Assembly: GCF_000701705.1 (NCBI RefSeq)
Contig: NZ_JNJP01000011.1
Span: 11,410 to 75,409, forward strand
Reading direction: 5' to 3'
Source: Bilophila wadsworthia ATCC 49260
GTDB taxonomy: Bacteria; Desulfobacterota; Desulfovibrionia; Desulfovibrionales; Desulfovibrionaceae
DNA: 64,000 bases
The stretch's first letter is position 1; each line of letters begins with the position of its first letter. The notes below the pieces were generated by a model. That model was not told the origin of the DNA, searched no databases, and saw nothing but the letters and a program-made list of their open reading frames with translations. Positions 44,344 through 52,978 of the stretch are shown in pieces. Position numbers and translations under genes: made by a program.

Positions 44344-44408
44344 GGGGCTCGCCCCATTCCCCGGCAGGGCTCCGCCCTGCACCCGCCGGGGGGAATGATT
44401 CCCCCCGG
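44344..44408. repeat. Cluster of three hairpins between kdpA and kdpB
   Basis: GGGGC-GCCCC (44344-44355), GCAGGGC-GCCCTGC (44364-44380) and CCGGGGGGAAT-ATTCCCCCCGG (44386-44408, single-base loop) stand within 65 bases of the 177-base gap. None has a T run, so RNA stability or processing of the polycistronic message is more likely than termination. Confidence 0.75.
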
Positions 44409-44484
44409 CCCCCCTCGGTACTATGCCTGTCTTATCCCAACAGGCTCGGATTGAATAAATCAGTTGATGTTCCCTTCGCCGCTC

Positions 44485-46191
44485 TTAAAACATCATTCCC
44501 CGCATCATCTGGAACTGTTCCACGATGGGGCCGAGGGACAGGGCGGGCAGATAGGTCAGCGCGCCCACGATGAAGATGATCCCGAGCAGCAAGAGGCCGA
44601 AGGTAGGCCCTTCCACGGGGAAGGAAGAATCCGAAATCGGACGCTTCTTGCGCGCGGCGAGGGAACCCGCCACCACGAGCATGGACAGCATCACGCCGAA
44701 GCGCCCAATGAACATGGCGAGGGCCAGCAAAACGTTCCACACCGGCACATTGGCGGAAAGCCCCGCAAAGGCGCTCCCGTTGTTCTGCGCGCCGGACGTG
44801 AAGGCATAAAGGATTTCGGAAAGGCCATGCGCCCCGGCATTATTCAGTGCGCCCGTTCCCCACGAACTCACCGCCGCCACGGCGGAGAAACACAGGATCG
44901 GTGTGGCGCAGGCCAGCAGGGCCACCATGCACCACGTAATCTCGCGGCCTTCGATACGCTTGCCGAGATAGTCGGGCGTGCGGCCCACCATCAGGCCGGC
45001 GATGAACACGGTCAGCAGGATGAACAGGATCATGCCGTACAGGCCGGACCCGACGCCGCCGTAGATGATCTCGCCGAGCAGCATGTTGAACAGCACCAGC
45101 ATCCCGCCAAGCGGCGTCAGGCTGTCGTGCATGGCGTTGACCGCGCCGCAGGAGGCGTCCGTGGTCGCCGTCGCGAACAGCGAGGTGCCGAACACGCCGA
45201 AACGCACTTCCTTGCCTTCCATGTTGGGTACGGCCCCGCCCGCAATCTGCTGCAGGAGGTGCGTACCGTGCAGCTCGCTGAAGTAGATCCACAGCACGCC
45301 GCCGATGAACAGGGCCAGCATGACGGCCCAGACCGTCCACGCGTGACGGCGGCTGCCCACGGCGTCCCCGAGGAAGAACACCAGCGCGCTCGGGATGATC
45401 AGGATGTAGAAAGACTGGAGGAAGCTGGCCAACGCCGTGGGGTTCTCAAAAGGATGCGCGGCGTTCACGTTGAAGAAGCCGCCGCCGTTGGTCCCGAGCA
45501 GCTTGATCGCAATCTGCGAAGCGACGGGCCCGGTGGCGATGAACTGCTTCCCGCCCTCAAGCGTGGTCGCGGTAACGCCCGCGTCGAAATTCTGGACCAT
45601 ACCCTGCCAGAGCATGATCAGCGCCCCGATGATGCTCAAAGGCAGCAACACGTACAGCGTAATGCGCACGAGATCGGACCAGAAATTGCCGATGGACGAG
45701 GATTCGTTGCGGGCGATGCCACGCACGACCGCGGCGCACACGGCGATGCCGACGGCTGCGGAAACGAAATTCTGATAGGTCAGGGCCACCATCTGCGAGA
45801 AATGGCTCATGGTGGTTTCGCCGCCGTAGGACTGCCAGTTCGTATTCGTCAGGAAGCTGACCGCCGTATTCAGGGCCAAATCCCACGAAAGGCCGGGGAA
45901 GCCTTGCGGATTCAGCGGCAGCTTATCCTGAAAAAGCAGTACCCCGAACGTGAGCAGGAACCCCGCAAGGGAAAATCCGATGAGGCTGACGGCGTACCGG
46001 CTCCACGTCTGGTTTTCGTCGGGATGAATGCCGGACAGCGAGTACACGCCCCGCTCCACCGGCCCCAGGACAGGATGCAGGAAGGTGCGGCGGCCGGAAA
46101 AAACCTGATGGACATACCGACCCAACAGCGGGCTGAGCGCCGCTAAAAGGCCGATGAACAGGACAAGCTGCAACAGATCTCGCAGGATCAT
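44485..46191 (-). CDS. kdpA: KdpA, potassium-translocating subunit
   Basis: 568 residues, about ten membrane helices and four K+-channel-like P-loops, for example TNTNWQSYGGETTMS (about 115-129), LGTNGGGFFNVNAAHPFENPT in two blocks (about 231-251), and the regions around GGMLVLFNMLLGEIIYGGVGSGLYG (about 361-385) and AGAHGLSEILYAFTSGAQNNGSAF (about 450-473). The second loop TNGGG is intact. TAGGAGG lies before the ATG. Size and motifs match functional KdpA. Confidence 0.97.
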   Translation of the reverse strand: MILRDLLQLVLFIGLLAALSPLLGRYVHQVFSGRRTFLHPVLGPVERGVYSLSGIHPDENQTWSRYAVSLIGFSLAGFLLTFGVLLFQDKLPLNPQGFPGLSWDLALNTAVSFLTNTNWQSYGGETTMSHFSQMVALTYQNFVSAAVGIAVCAAVVRGIARNESSSIGNFWSDLVRITLYVLLPLSIIGALIMLWQGMVQNFDAGVTATTLEGGKQFIATGPVASQIAIKLLGTNGGGFFNVNAAHPFENPTALASFLQSFYILIIPSALVFFLGDAVGSRRHAWTVWAVMLALFIGGVLWIYFSELHGTHLLQQIAGGAVPNMEGKEVRFGVFGTSLFATATTDASCGAVNAMHDSLTPLGGMLVLFNMLLGEIIYGGVGSGLYGMILFILLTVFIAGLMVGRTPDYLGKRIEGREITWCMVALLACATPILCFSAVAAVSSWGTGALNNAGAHGLSEILYAFTSGAQNNGSAFAGLSANVPVWNVLLALAMFIGRFGVMLSMLVVAGSLAARKKRPISDSSFPVEGPTFGLLLLGIIFIVGALTYLPALSLGPIVEQFQMMRGMMF

Positions 46192-46200
46192 ATCATCCTC

Positions 46201-46290
46201 CTAAAACCGTTCCGGCTTGAACAGCGCGTACAGCATGTACGCAAAAAGACCTGCCGCGCAGGCGAGGCCAACAAGGTCAAACAAATCCAT
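46201..46290 (-). CDS. kdpF: KdpF, 29-residue accessory membrane peptide
   Basis: The tiny frame reads MDLFDLVGLACAAGLFAYM followed by LYALFKPERF, one helix ending in the typical KdpF C-terminus YALFKPERF. AAGGAG lies 6 bases before the ATG and the kdpA start is 9 bases beyond its stop. KdpF stabilises the KdpABC complex in the membrane. It is the first gene of the operon, behind the sigma-54 promoter. Confidence 0.92.
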   Translation of the reverse strand: MDLFDLVGLACAAGLFAYMLYALFKPERF

Positions 46291-46356
46291 GACAAGCTCC
46301 TTGAACGTAACGCGGACGTCGGTGTTTCCGACCCGCAGGATTTCAACAGCCATCTA

Positions 46357-46372
46357 TCCAAGGTGCGTGCCA
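46357..46372 (-). promoter_or_regulatory. Sigma-54 (-24/-12) promoter of kdpFABC
   Basis: On the minus strand TGGCACG, four bases, TTGGA: the -24 element is perfect, the -12 element differs by one base from TTGCA, and the GG-to-G(C) spacing is right. The start would be near 46345, 55 bases before kdpF. A sigma-54 activator with GAFTGA is encoded at the end of the locus, which supports the call. Confidence 0.8.
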
Positions 46373-46771
46373 AAATGTATAGCCAATGATTTTACAGTAT
46401 TAGAAAAATGAGCACACAGAAGATCATTACATAATGCAATCCACCGTTGCAAAACGCATGAGAACCGGCCCGCCCTTTTCCTTCAGAAGGGAGAACGGAG
46501 GGAGCAAAAAAATGTTTTCAGAGCCCGGAAACACCCCATACAGGCAGGTTGCCCCCTCTAAAAAGGCGTCATCCGCCGGATGGATTGCAAAACGCAAGGC
46601 CTCCAATACGGACGACGCGAACAAACCATATCCATTTTCCTTTATGAGGATTTATAACTGCAAATGCCCAGCACCGGCTCCGCGCGACACCGTTCACATG
46701 CATACGCCTTTCGCTCGGCATAAGGATGCCCGCACAAGCTCCGCCGCCGCGCCTCCTCCTTTGCAAGGCAT
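46373..46771. other. Region upstream of the kdp promoter
   Basis: About 400 bases without a credible gene. AATGAT (46384-46389) and ATCATT (46423-46428) form a spaced inverted repeat just upstream of the sigma-54 promoter, where activator sites normally lie; this is only suggestive. Confidence 0.4.
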
Positions 46772-46801
46772 AAAAAAAGACCGGACACATCCGGCCTTTT
46801 T
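46772..46801 (-). terminator. Intrinsic terminator of the DUF3467 gene
   Basis: On the minus strand GGCCGGA, TGTG, TCCGGTC, then seven T; A/T tracts on both sides make it partly bidirectional. Confidence 0.85.
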
Positions 46802-46832
46802 CCTTTTCGATACCATTCCGCACCAAGCGCGG

Positions 46833-47135
46833 CTACTCCTCTTCGGGAGCCTTCTCCTCGACGGCGATTTCGCCGAAACGGGCCTCGTATTCGCGGAGGC
46901 TCTGGATAAGGGTCAGCGTCAGGCGTTTGGCCGTACGGGGCGTCATGGCGATACGCTCCAGCATGTCGGCGGTGACGACGCCCTTCACACCCGGCTCGGC
47001 AGAGAGATCGGTCAGGCTGACGCCAAAGGAAACCAGCACGTCATCCTGCGAGTAACGAACCTGAAAGGCATTCGCGTAGGAGGTGCCCATTTTCTCGGTA
47101 TGCACGTTCAGGCGCACCTGTTGTTCTTCGGACAT
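46833..47135 (-). CDS. DUF3467 family protein
   Basis: 100 residues that match the DUF3467 pattern: EQQVRLNVHTEKMGTSYANAFQVRYSQDDVLVSFG at the start (in blocks, about 4-38) and IAMTPRTAKRLTLTLIQSLREYEARFG (about 62-88), with an acidic tail. Family members are small cytoplasmic proteins of unknown function. A good terminator follows. It is 140 bases from the YitT gene upstream on the same strand. Confidence 0.85.
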   Translation of the reverse strand: MSEEQQVRLNVHTEKMGTSYANAFQVRYSQDDVLVSFGVSLTDLSAEPGVKGVVTADMLERIAMTPRTAKRLTLTLIQSLREYEARFGEIAVEEKAPEEE

Positions 47136-47275
47136 GACGGTTCTCCACGGTTGAAGGTGTCGGATCGCGAGCCGGATATTCCGGCTCGCTGCCTCTCAGA
47201 TACCAGAAAACCCTGCCGGAGGAAATCGACAGAGCCCCTTCAAAAGCGGATCCGCGACCGGCAAGGTGCATTTCT

Positions 47276-48145
47276 TCATTTATATTCCTTTACACAGGAG
47301 AACCCCTTGCCGAGGACGTTCAGCGTGTTCTCGATGATGACGAACGCCTGCTTGTCATGCCGGAAAATGAGCTCTTCCAACAGCCGGATCTGATAGTTTT
47401 GCACGACGGTCAACAGCACGGGCCTCTGCTCGCCGGTGAAACCGCCGGAACCGGACAGAAGCGTGGCCCCCCGGTGCAGATGCGTCAGGATGTCTTCACG
47501 GATTGCGGCGTGCTGCGTGGAAATGATCAACACCATTTTCCGCTGGTTGAAGATGGTCGAAACGTAGTCCATCACCTTGGAGTACACAAAAATCATGATC
47601 AGCGAATACAACATGCTGTCCGGATTATACATGGAAAAGGCCAGTACAAACAGCGTGATGTTGTACAGCAGGCTGAATTGCCCGACGCTGATGCCATACC
47701 GCTTGTGCAGGGCGATGGAAATGATGGTCAACCCGCCATCGCAGCCGATGGAATGCAGTACGATGCCGAGCCCGAGCCCGCAGATGCAGCCCGCAGCGAT
47801 GCTCGCGAGAATCGGATCGGTGATGTTGATGGTCATGTCCAAATATTGCGTGGCCACGGAGACCACGGCCAGCCCGTACAGGCTGTACAGGACGAAACGC
47901 CGCCCCACGAACAGCCAGCCCGCAATAAAGATAGGAATGTTGAGCAGCACATTCCACACGGCCGGGCTCATGGTTTCCGTCATGTAATTGATCAGAAGCG
48001 CCGTCCCGAATACGCCGCCGGAAATGAGCATATGGGGAATGGCGATGGCTTTCACGCCGAGTGCGAACAGGCCGCATCCGAGGGTCAGCAAAAAGAGATT
48101 CCAGGGAATGCCCCTCGCAAAGGTACGAACGGCAGTTGAGACCAT
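47276..48145 (-). CDS. YitT family membrane protein (DUF2179 C-terminus)
   Basis: 289 residues. Five to six hydrophobic helices in the first 200 residues carry the YitT pattern (ALGVKAIAIPHMLISGGVFG near 25-44; IGCDGGLTIISIAL near 132-145), and the last 80 residues form the cytoplasmic DUF2179 domain (FVIIENTLNVLGKGF near 270-284). The frame opens 16 codons earlier, but GGAGAAAG lies directly before the ATG at 48145. Function in the family is not settled. It is divergent from msrBA. Confidence 0.9.
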   Translation of the reverse strand: MVSTAVRTFARGIPWNLFLLTLGCGLFALGVKAIAIPHMLISGGVFGTALLINYMTETMSPAVWNVLLNIPIFIAGWLFVGRRFVLYSLYGLAVVSVATQYLDMTINITDPILASIAAGCICGLGLGIVLHSIGCDGGLTIISIALHKRYGISVGQFSLLYNITLFVLAFSMYNPDSMLYSLIMIFVYSKVMDYVSTIFNQRKMVLIISTQHAAIREDILTHLHRGATLLSGSGGFTGEQRPVLLTVVQNYQIRLLEELIFRHDKQAFVIIENTLNVLGKGFSCVKEYK

Positions 48146-48262
48146 ACTTTCTCCGAAATAAAAGGTTGTGCCATCCCTAACCGGGCCCGGCAAAAGGTAT
48201 CATTGTCTTTCCACTCAGGGATCATACTTGTATCATATATGCTGATAACACAAGGAGGCACC

Positions 48263-49111
48263 ATGCGACCCCTCACTCCCGACGAAGAACAGGTCATCGC
48301 CCACGGCGCGACGGAACCGCCGTTCAGCGGGCGCTACTGGAACCATAAGGCCGACGGAACCTATGCCTGCCGGCGTTGCGGCGCAACGCTCTACCGCTCG
48401 GGCGACAAGTTCGACTCCGGATGCGGCTGGCCGTCCTTTGACGACGCCGTGCCCGGCTCCGTGCTCCGCCGCCCCGATCCGGACGGCCACCGGACGGAAA
48501 TCGTCTGCGCCGCCTGCGGGGCCCATCTGGGGCATGTCTTCGAAGGCGAACGCTTCACCCCAAAAAACACGCGGCATTGCGTCAATTCCTTGTCGCTTGA
48601 ATTCATACCAGAAAAAACATCCGAATGCACGGAAGAGGCCATCTTCGCGGGCGGCTGTTTCTGGGGAGTGGAGGACGCTTTCCAGTCCGTCCCCGGTGTC
48701 TGTGGCGCGGAGTCGGGCTACACGGGAGGTACGGTGCCGAACCCCACCTACGAACAGGTCTGCACGGGCGGGACCGGCCACGCCGAAGCGGTCCGCGTAA
48801 CCTACGATCCGGCAAAGGTTTCTTTCGAGGAACTCGCCCGCCTGTTCTTTGAAATCCATGATCCTACCCAGATCAACAGACAGGGCCCGGATATCGGCAC
48901 ACAATACCGTTCAGCGATTTTCTATAAAGATGAGCGGCAGAAAGCCACAGCCCTTTCCCTCATGGAAAAGCTCAGGGAACACGGCTATGCGGTGGCCACC
49001 GAACTGCTCCCGGCCTCCGCCTTTTACCCCGCCGAAGCGTACCATCAGGATTTTACGGCCCGCACGGGCAGAGGCGGCTGCCATCTCCGCGTGTCCCGTT
49101 TCGGGGTATGA
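48263..49111 (+). CDS. msrAB: Fused methionine sulfoxide reductase MsrB-MsrA
   Basis: 282 residues. MsrB comes first (about 1-115) with zinc Cys pairs CRRCG and CAACG and the catalytic Cys in NTRHCVNSLSL. MsrA follows (about 123-282) with FAGGCFWGVEDAF holding its catalytic Cys, and GPDIGTQYRSAIF. The order is MsrB then MsrA, the reverse of many fusions. No signal peptide is visible, so it repairs R and S methionine sulfoxides in the cytoplasm. AAGGAGG lies 5 bases before the ATG at 48263. A convergent terminator follows. Confidence 0.95.
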   Translation: MRPLTPDEEQVIAHGATEPPFSGRYWNHKADGTYACRRCGATLYRSGDKFDSGCGWPSFDDAVPGSVLRRPDPDGHRTEIVCAACGAHLGHVFEGERFTPKNTRHCVNSLSLEFIPEKTSECTEEAIFAGGCFWGVEDAFQSVPGVCGAESGYTGGTVPNPTYEQVCTGGTGHAEAVRVTYDPAKVSFEELARLFFEIHDPTQINRQGPDIGTQYRSAIFYKDERQKATALSLMEKLREHGYAVATELLPASAFYPAEAYHQDFTARTGRGGCHLRVSRFGV

Positions 49112-49121
49112 GCAAAAAAAT

Positions 49122-49168
49122 AAGGAGCCTTCCGTATCCCGCCCAAAAGACGGTCGGAAAGGCTCCTC
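49122..49168. terminator. Terminator between msrBA and tRNA-Ala
   Basis: AGGAGCCTTCCG (49123-49134) pairs with CGGAAAGGCTCCT (49155-49167). The T run is good on the minus strand (TATTTTTTT) and weak on the plus strand (TTTTATT). Confidence 0.7.
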
Positions 49169-49197
49169 AACCATTTTATTATGCAACTTCATGCAAT

Positions 49198-49229
49198 AAA
49201 AAAAGCTGATCCAAAATTGAATCAGCTTT
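49198..49229 (-). terminator. Terminator of tRNA-Ala copy 1
   Basis: Minus strand: AAAGCTGAT, 10-base loop, ATCAGCTTT followed by further T; it lies 8 bases past the tRNA 3' end. Confidence 0.85.
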
Positions 49230-49236
49230 AAAAATC

Positions 49237-49312
<76 letters not shown>

Positions 49313-49439
49313 ATGCGTGAAAAGCCTTCTATAGGAACCAGTTCCCAAAGTCAAGCCTCCCAGCACTCTTTTTCCTCAAAAATGCGCCGCACCCCAAAGA
49401 TCCGGATAAGAAGCGCACGTCCCCATCCGCAGGACTATC

Positions 49440-49472
49440 GAAAAAAGAAAGGGTCCGTATTGCTACGAACCC
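49440..49472 (-). terminator. Terminator of tRNA-Ala copy 2
   Basis: Minus strand: GGGTTCGTA, GCAA, TACGGACCC (one T-G), then TTTCTTTTTT. Confidence 0.8.
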
Positions 49473-49481
49473 TTCAAAATC

Positions 49482-49557
<76 letters not shown>

Positions 49558-49764
49558 ATGCGTGAGGAAGCTTTTAGCGAACCCCGGAATGAAAGTCAAC
49601 CGTTTTTTTCATGGCTCCGCCAAAAACAGTCTCCAAAGCCATCTTTAAAAGGTACGCCTTCTTCCCCGCCATTTTTACGGAATGGTTTCCCTTCCCAAAC
49701 AGCGCCTCTCCCCAAAAACTGAAAAGCATGCCCACGCTTTCGCTTTCAGCACCTTTCCGAACAA

Positions 49765-49862
49765 GGATCCGATAACGCCAAAAGTCTTGGCAGAGGGAGT
49801 GCTGGGGGCGTGGGGCAAGGGAGGGGGAACCCTTCTGAAGAAGGGTTCCCCCTTCCCCCACG
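49765..49862. repeat. Dispersed long palindrome, copy 4
   Basis: GGGGGAACCCTTCT (49823-49836) and AGAAGGGTTCCCCC (49839-49852) form a perfect 14-bp stem with a GA loop and an imperfect extension; the AAAAGTCTTGG motif is at 49780-49790. It lies beyond the 3' end of hisA. Confidence 0.8.
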
Positions 49863-49868
49863 TCAAAA

Positions 49869-50606
49869 CTACCGCTCCTGCGCGGCGATCCAGCTCATGG
49901 CCTCGCGCAGATCCAGCGTGCCTTCGTAAATAGCCCGTCCGCTGATCGCGCCTTCAAGGTTCGCGGATACCGACAGCGGATACAACGCCTTCACGTCATC
50001 TAACGTGGCAACGCCGCCGGCGGCAATCACCGGCACCTTGCTCGTCCGGGCCAGATGCGTCAGGGCGGGCACGTTCACACCGGTCTGCATACCGTCACGC
50101 TCGATGTCGGTATACACGAGGAATGCCGCGCCGTCTTCAGCCAGACGGGGAACCACATCATCCACCGTATACGGCGTATCCCCCACCCAGCCACGGGTCT
50201 TCAGGCGTCCGTTTTCCGCATCCAACGAAACGCCGATGCGACCGGGGCAGGCATGGCACAGCGCCGCGAAACGAGCGGGATCTTCCAGAGCCAGCGTACC
50301 GATGATCAGACGGGCCACACCCGCATCAAGCCAGCGATGGGCGGTTTCCTCGTCACGGATACCGCCGCCAAGCTGTACGGGGATGGAAAGGGCTTCACAA
50401 ATCCGGCGGACCAGATCCGTATTCGGCGACACACCTTCAAACGCGCCGTCCAGATCCACAAGATGCAGGAACTTTGCGCCCTGCTCCTGCCATTGCAGCG
50501 CCGCCGCAACCGGATCGTCGGAAAAGACCGTGGAGTCGTCGGCACGCCCGCGCCTGAGGCGCACAGCCTGCCCCCCTTTGATATCCACTGCGGGAAAAAG
50601 GATCAT
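49869..50606 (-). CDS. hisA: HisA, phosphoribosylformimino-AICAR phosphate isomerase
   Basis: 245 residues, normal for the (beta-alpha)8 barrel. The N-terminal catalytic Asp is in FPAVDIKGGQAVRLRRG (about 4-20); the second is in VYTDIERDGMQTG (about 127-145); phosphate sites are LGGGIRDEE and AAGGVATLDDV. It opens the ring of ProFAR in histidine synthesis. The ATG at 50606 follows AAGGAG; the start overlaps the lipoprotein stop. It is the last gene of the guaB-to-hisA run, two genes away from hisB. Confidence 0.96.
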   Translation of the reverse strand: MILFPAVDIKGGQAVRLRRGRADDSTVFSDDPVAAALQWQEQGAKFLHLVDLDGAFEGVSPNTDLVRRICEALSIPVQLGGGIRDEETAHRWLDAGVARLIIGTLALEDPARFAALCHACPGRIGVSLDAENGRLKTRGWVGDTPYTVDDVVPRLAEDGAAFLVYTDIERDGMQTGVNVPALTHLARTSKVPVIAAGGVATLDDVKALYPLSVSANLEGAISGRAIYEGTLDLREAMSWIAAQER

Positions 50607-51241
50607 AAACCGAACTCCTTGATCATCTTCTGCATCCCTTCCATCGCCAGCTCCTGCGCCGTGAGCCACTTGGCGCCGCGCTTGAGGAACGTATCGAAGT
50701 TCATCAGGTTGTCGCTCAGGCCGACCTGCTTTTCCTTGAAGTGGGAGCGGGACACCAGCGCGCCGCCGGGTTCGCGCACGTCAATCAGATAGAAGTCCAT
50801 ATTCACGGCGGCGGACGTCGTCACACCCGCGCTGCTCCCGGCCCGTTCACGCCAGTCGAGGATTTGCGGGACGATGAGCAGATCCACGCCCATGTCCTTC
50901 CCGATCTTGGCCCAGTGGGCCAGCGCGCCATTGCGTTCGCGAGGATCAGCGCCCCCGGCCTTGGGGATGAACACGTACGAGCGGTGCGTCGTGGTCTTCA
51001 AAAGCTTCATGAGTTCTTCATTGAACGTGGCCACAGCCTGATCCGAGGCCAACACGCGATCTTCAGGAATGAATCCCGCGAGCAAATCCGTCGTTCCCTT
51101 GGGCTGTTCCACGCCGACGACGCCGACCTTCAAATCGGGGAGGTCCGGAGTGCTGGGCGTCGTCTTCTGACAGGCCGCAAGCAGAGATATGGATACGGCC
51201 AAAACCGCGAGACAGAAAAAACGGCGGGTCAGTCTGCTCAT
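50603..51241 (-). CDS. Putative lipoprotein encoded between hisB and hisA
   Basis: 212 residues. Residues 1-23 form a lipoprotein signal peptide with lipobox LLAAC, so Cys24 is the predicted lipidated residue. The next residue Gln favours the outer membrane. The mature part is soluble alpha/beta (VGVVGVEQPKGTTDLLAGFIPE, about 39-60; DLLIVPQILDWRERAG, about 119-134) and resembles lipoproteins with a nucleotide-like beta-sheet fold, but I cannot name the family with certainty. Both ends overlap neighbours (ATGA-type), so it is co-translated with hisB and hisA although no histidine role is apparent. Confidence 0.85.
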   Translation of the reverse strand: MSRLTRRFFCLAVLAVSISLLAACQKTTPSTPDLPDLKVGVVGVEQPKGTTDLLAGFIPEDRVLASDQAVATFNEELMKLLKTTTHRSYVFIPKAGGADPRERNGALAHWAKIGKDMGVDLLIVPQILDWRERAGSSAGVTTSAAVNMDFYLIDVREPGGALVSRSHFKEKQVGLSDNLMNFDTFLKRGAKWLTAQELAMEGMQKMIKEFGL

Positions 51242-51828
51242 CAGTCGAGACTCCCTTTGGTGCTCCGCACCACGTTACCTGTGAGAGAAGCGGCCTGAGC
51301 CAAGGCAAGCCCCAACCCCTTAGCCGCGGATTCCAGCAAATGATGCCCGTTCCGGCCATACAGAAACGCGACATGCACGTTCATGCGGGCGGCGGCGGCA
51401 AAACTCTTATAGAACTCGCGCCAGACGTCACGCTCCTCACCCGCGAGCACGGGCGGCAGCAACTCGTCACCCCGCCACTCCAGCCACGGGCGCCCGGAAA
51501 TATCGAGCGTCACTTCGGCAAGCGCCTCGTCCATCGGCACGCGGGCGAACCCCACGCGGGCAATGCCCTTCCGGTCGCCCACGGCCAGAGCGAACGCCTG
51601 GCCAAGGCAGAGGGCGATGTCTTCGGCGGAGTGATGCGCATCGATATGCGTATCGCCCTTGCAGGTCAGGGACAAATCAAACCCGGCCCAGAACGCCGTC
51701 AGGGTGAGCATGTGATCAAGCAGGCCAAAACCGGTGGCGACGGACGTCTTGCCGCTGCCTTCAAGGCACAAGGTCAAATCGATATCGGTCTCCGCCGTGG
51801 TTCTGGCGACGTGTCCGGTACGGATCAT
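51241..51828 (-). CDS. hisB: HisB, imidazoleglycerol-phosphate dehydratase
   Basis: 195 residues, the monofunctional form without the phosphatase part. Metal motifs are DAHHSAEDIALCLG (about 63-76) and NGHHLLESAAKGL (about 159-171). It makes imidazole-acetol phosphate in histidine synthesis. The start overlaps the tatC stop (ATGA) and its stop overlaps the lipoprotein start. Confidence 0.96.
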   Translation of the reverse strand: MIRTGHVARTTAETDIDLTLCLEGSGKTSVATGFGLLDHMLTLTAFWAGFDLSLTCKGDTHIDAHHSAEDIALCLGQAFALAVGDRKGIARVGFARVPMDEALAEVTLDISGRPWLEWRGDELLPPVLAGEERDVWREFYKSFAAAARMNVHVAFLYGRNGHHLLESAAKGLGLALAQAASLTGNVVRSTKGSLD

Positions 51829-52976
51829 GCTCCACCTTCCTCGGCCGCCTTTTCCCGCTCCGCCTTCTTCTTGCCCACGAGCACGGCCACCCAGATGCTG
51901 ACTTCATACAGCACAATCATGGGGCCCGCCATCATAAGCTGCGAGAACACGTCCGGCGGCGTCAGGATGGCGGCGACGACAAAAATGGCCAAGATGGCGT
52001 ATTTGCGCACCTCGCGCATCTTCTGCGCGGTGATGAGGCCCATACGCGCCAAGAAGAAGCTGAACAGCGGCATTTCGAAAATAAGCCCGAAGGCAAGCAC
52101 CATCTTGAGCGCGAAGCTCAAGTATTCGTCGATCGACAGCATCGCCACGATATTGTCGGTCGAATAGCTCATGAAAAACTCGAAAGCGAACGGGAATACC
52201 CCGAAATAACAGAACACCCCGCCCAAAATGAAGAACAGCGCCGAAGACAGGGCCAACGGGATGATGTACTTCTTTTCCTCCTCGTACAGGCCCGGCGCGA
52301 TGAACGCCCAGATCTGATAGAACAGGAACGGGCACGCCACGAACACGCCGGCCACGAACGCGACCTTCATGTCGACGAAGAAACCTTCCGCAACCCCTGT
52401 ATAAATGAACTTGGAGTCGGCGGGCATGACCTTCAACAGCGGCAGGGAAAGATAATAGAACAACTGCTGGGCGAAGCCGTAACAGGCGAAAAAGCCGATC
52501 AGGATGGCCAAGAAACCACGCACGAGGCGCTTGCGCAGCTCCCCGAGGTGCTCCAGCAGGGTCATGGGCCGTTCTTCTTCCGGCTCTTCTTCCTCCCCGG
52601 AAGGAGGATCGACGGGGGCCGGAGGCTCACCGCCAGCGGCGGGCGCGGGCAATGTTTCCTCTTGCGGCCAAGCCGACGACGCGCCCTCGGGGATTTCGGG
52701 CAGCCCCGCCGAAGCGTCGGCATCGGCGGAGGCCGCCGCTTCCGGATTCCCGGCAATGGCTTCCTCAACCGGAGGAACCGGTTCGACGGCGGCTTCTTCA
52801 ACCACGGGCGTGGATTCAACGGCGGCTTCGTCCGGCTCCTTCGAACCGGAGACGCCCGGAGCGTCTACCGCCCCGGGCTCGTCCTCGGACTCCACAATCG
52901 GGGAATCCAGCAAGATTTCCTGTTCCTCCGCCGCGCCGGAGGGCGCGACGGGGGTCTTGTCTTCGCGTTCTGTCAT
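51825..52976 (-). CDS. tatC: TatC with long acidic N-terminal extension
   Basis: 383 residues, versus about 250 in E. coli. Residues 138-383 form the six-helix TatC core, starting MTLLEHLGELRKRLV, with FYQIWAFIAPGLYEEEKK (about 222-239) typical of the family. Residues 1-137 are disordered, Pro/Ala/Glu-rich and strongly acidic. The ATG at 52976 lies 2 bases past the tatB stop with AAAGGG upstream, which favours translation of the extension, although an internal ATG at 52565 could yield the core alone. TatC is the twin-arginine signal receptor in the inner membrane. It follows tatB. Confidence 0.93.
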   Translation of the reverse strand: MTEREDKTPVAPSGAAEEQEILLDSPIVESEDEPGAVDAPGVSGSKEPDEAAVESTPVVEEAAVEPVPPVEEAIAGNPEAAASADADASAGLPEIPEGASSAWPQEETLPAPAAGGEPPAPVDPPSGEEEEPEEERPMTLLEHLGELRKRLVRGFLAILIGFFACYGFAQQLFYYLSLPLLKVMPADSKFIYTGVAEGFFVDMKVAFVAGVFVACPFLFYQIWAFIAPGLYEEEKKYIIPLALSSALFFILGGVFCYFGVFPFAFEFFMSYSTDNIVAMLSIDEYLSFALKMVLAFGLIFEMPLFSFFLARMGLITAQKMREVRKYAILAIFVVAAILTPPDVFSQLMMAGPMIVLYEVSIWVAVLVGKKKAEREKAAEEGGA

Positions 52977-52978
52977 GC

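Noticed and set aside
42157..44454. 765-codon plus-strand frame opposite kdpB and kdpC
   Set aside because: Antisense of well-supported Kdp genes; the His/Asp/Gly-heavy composition is typical of such shadows.
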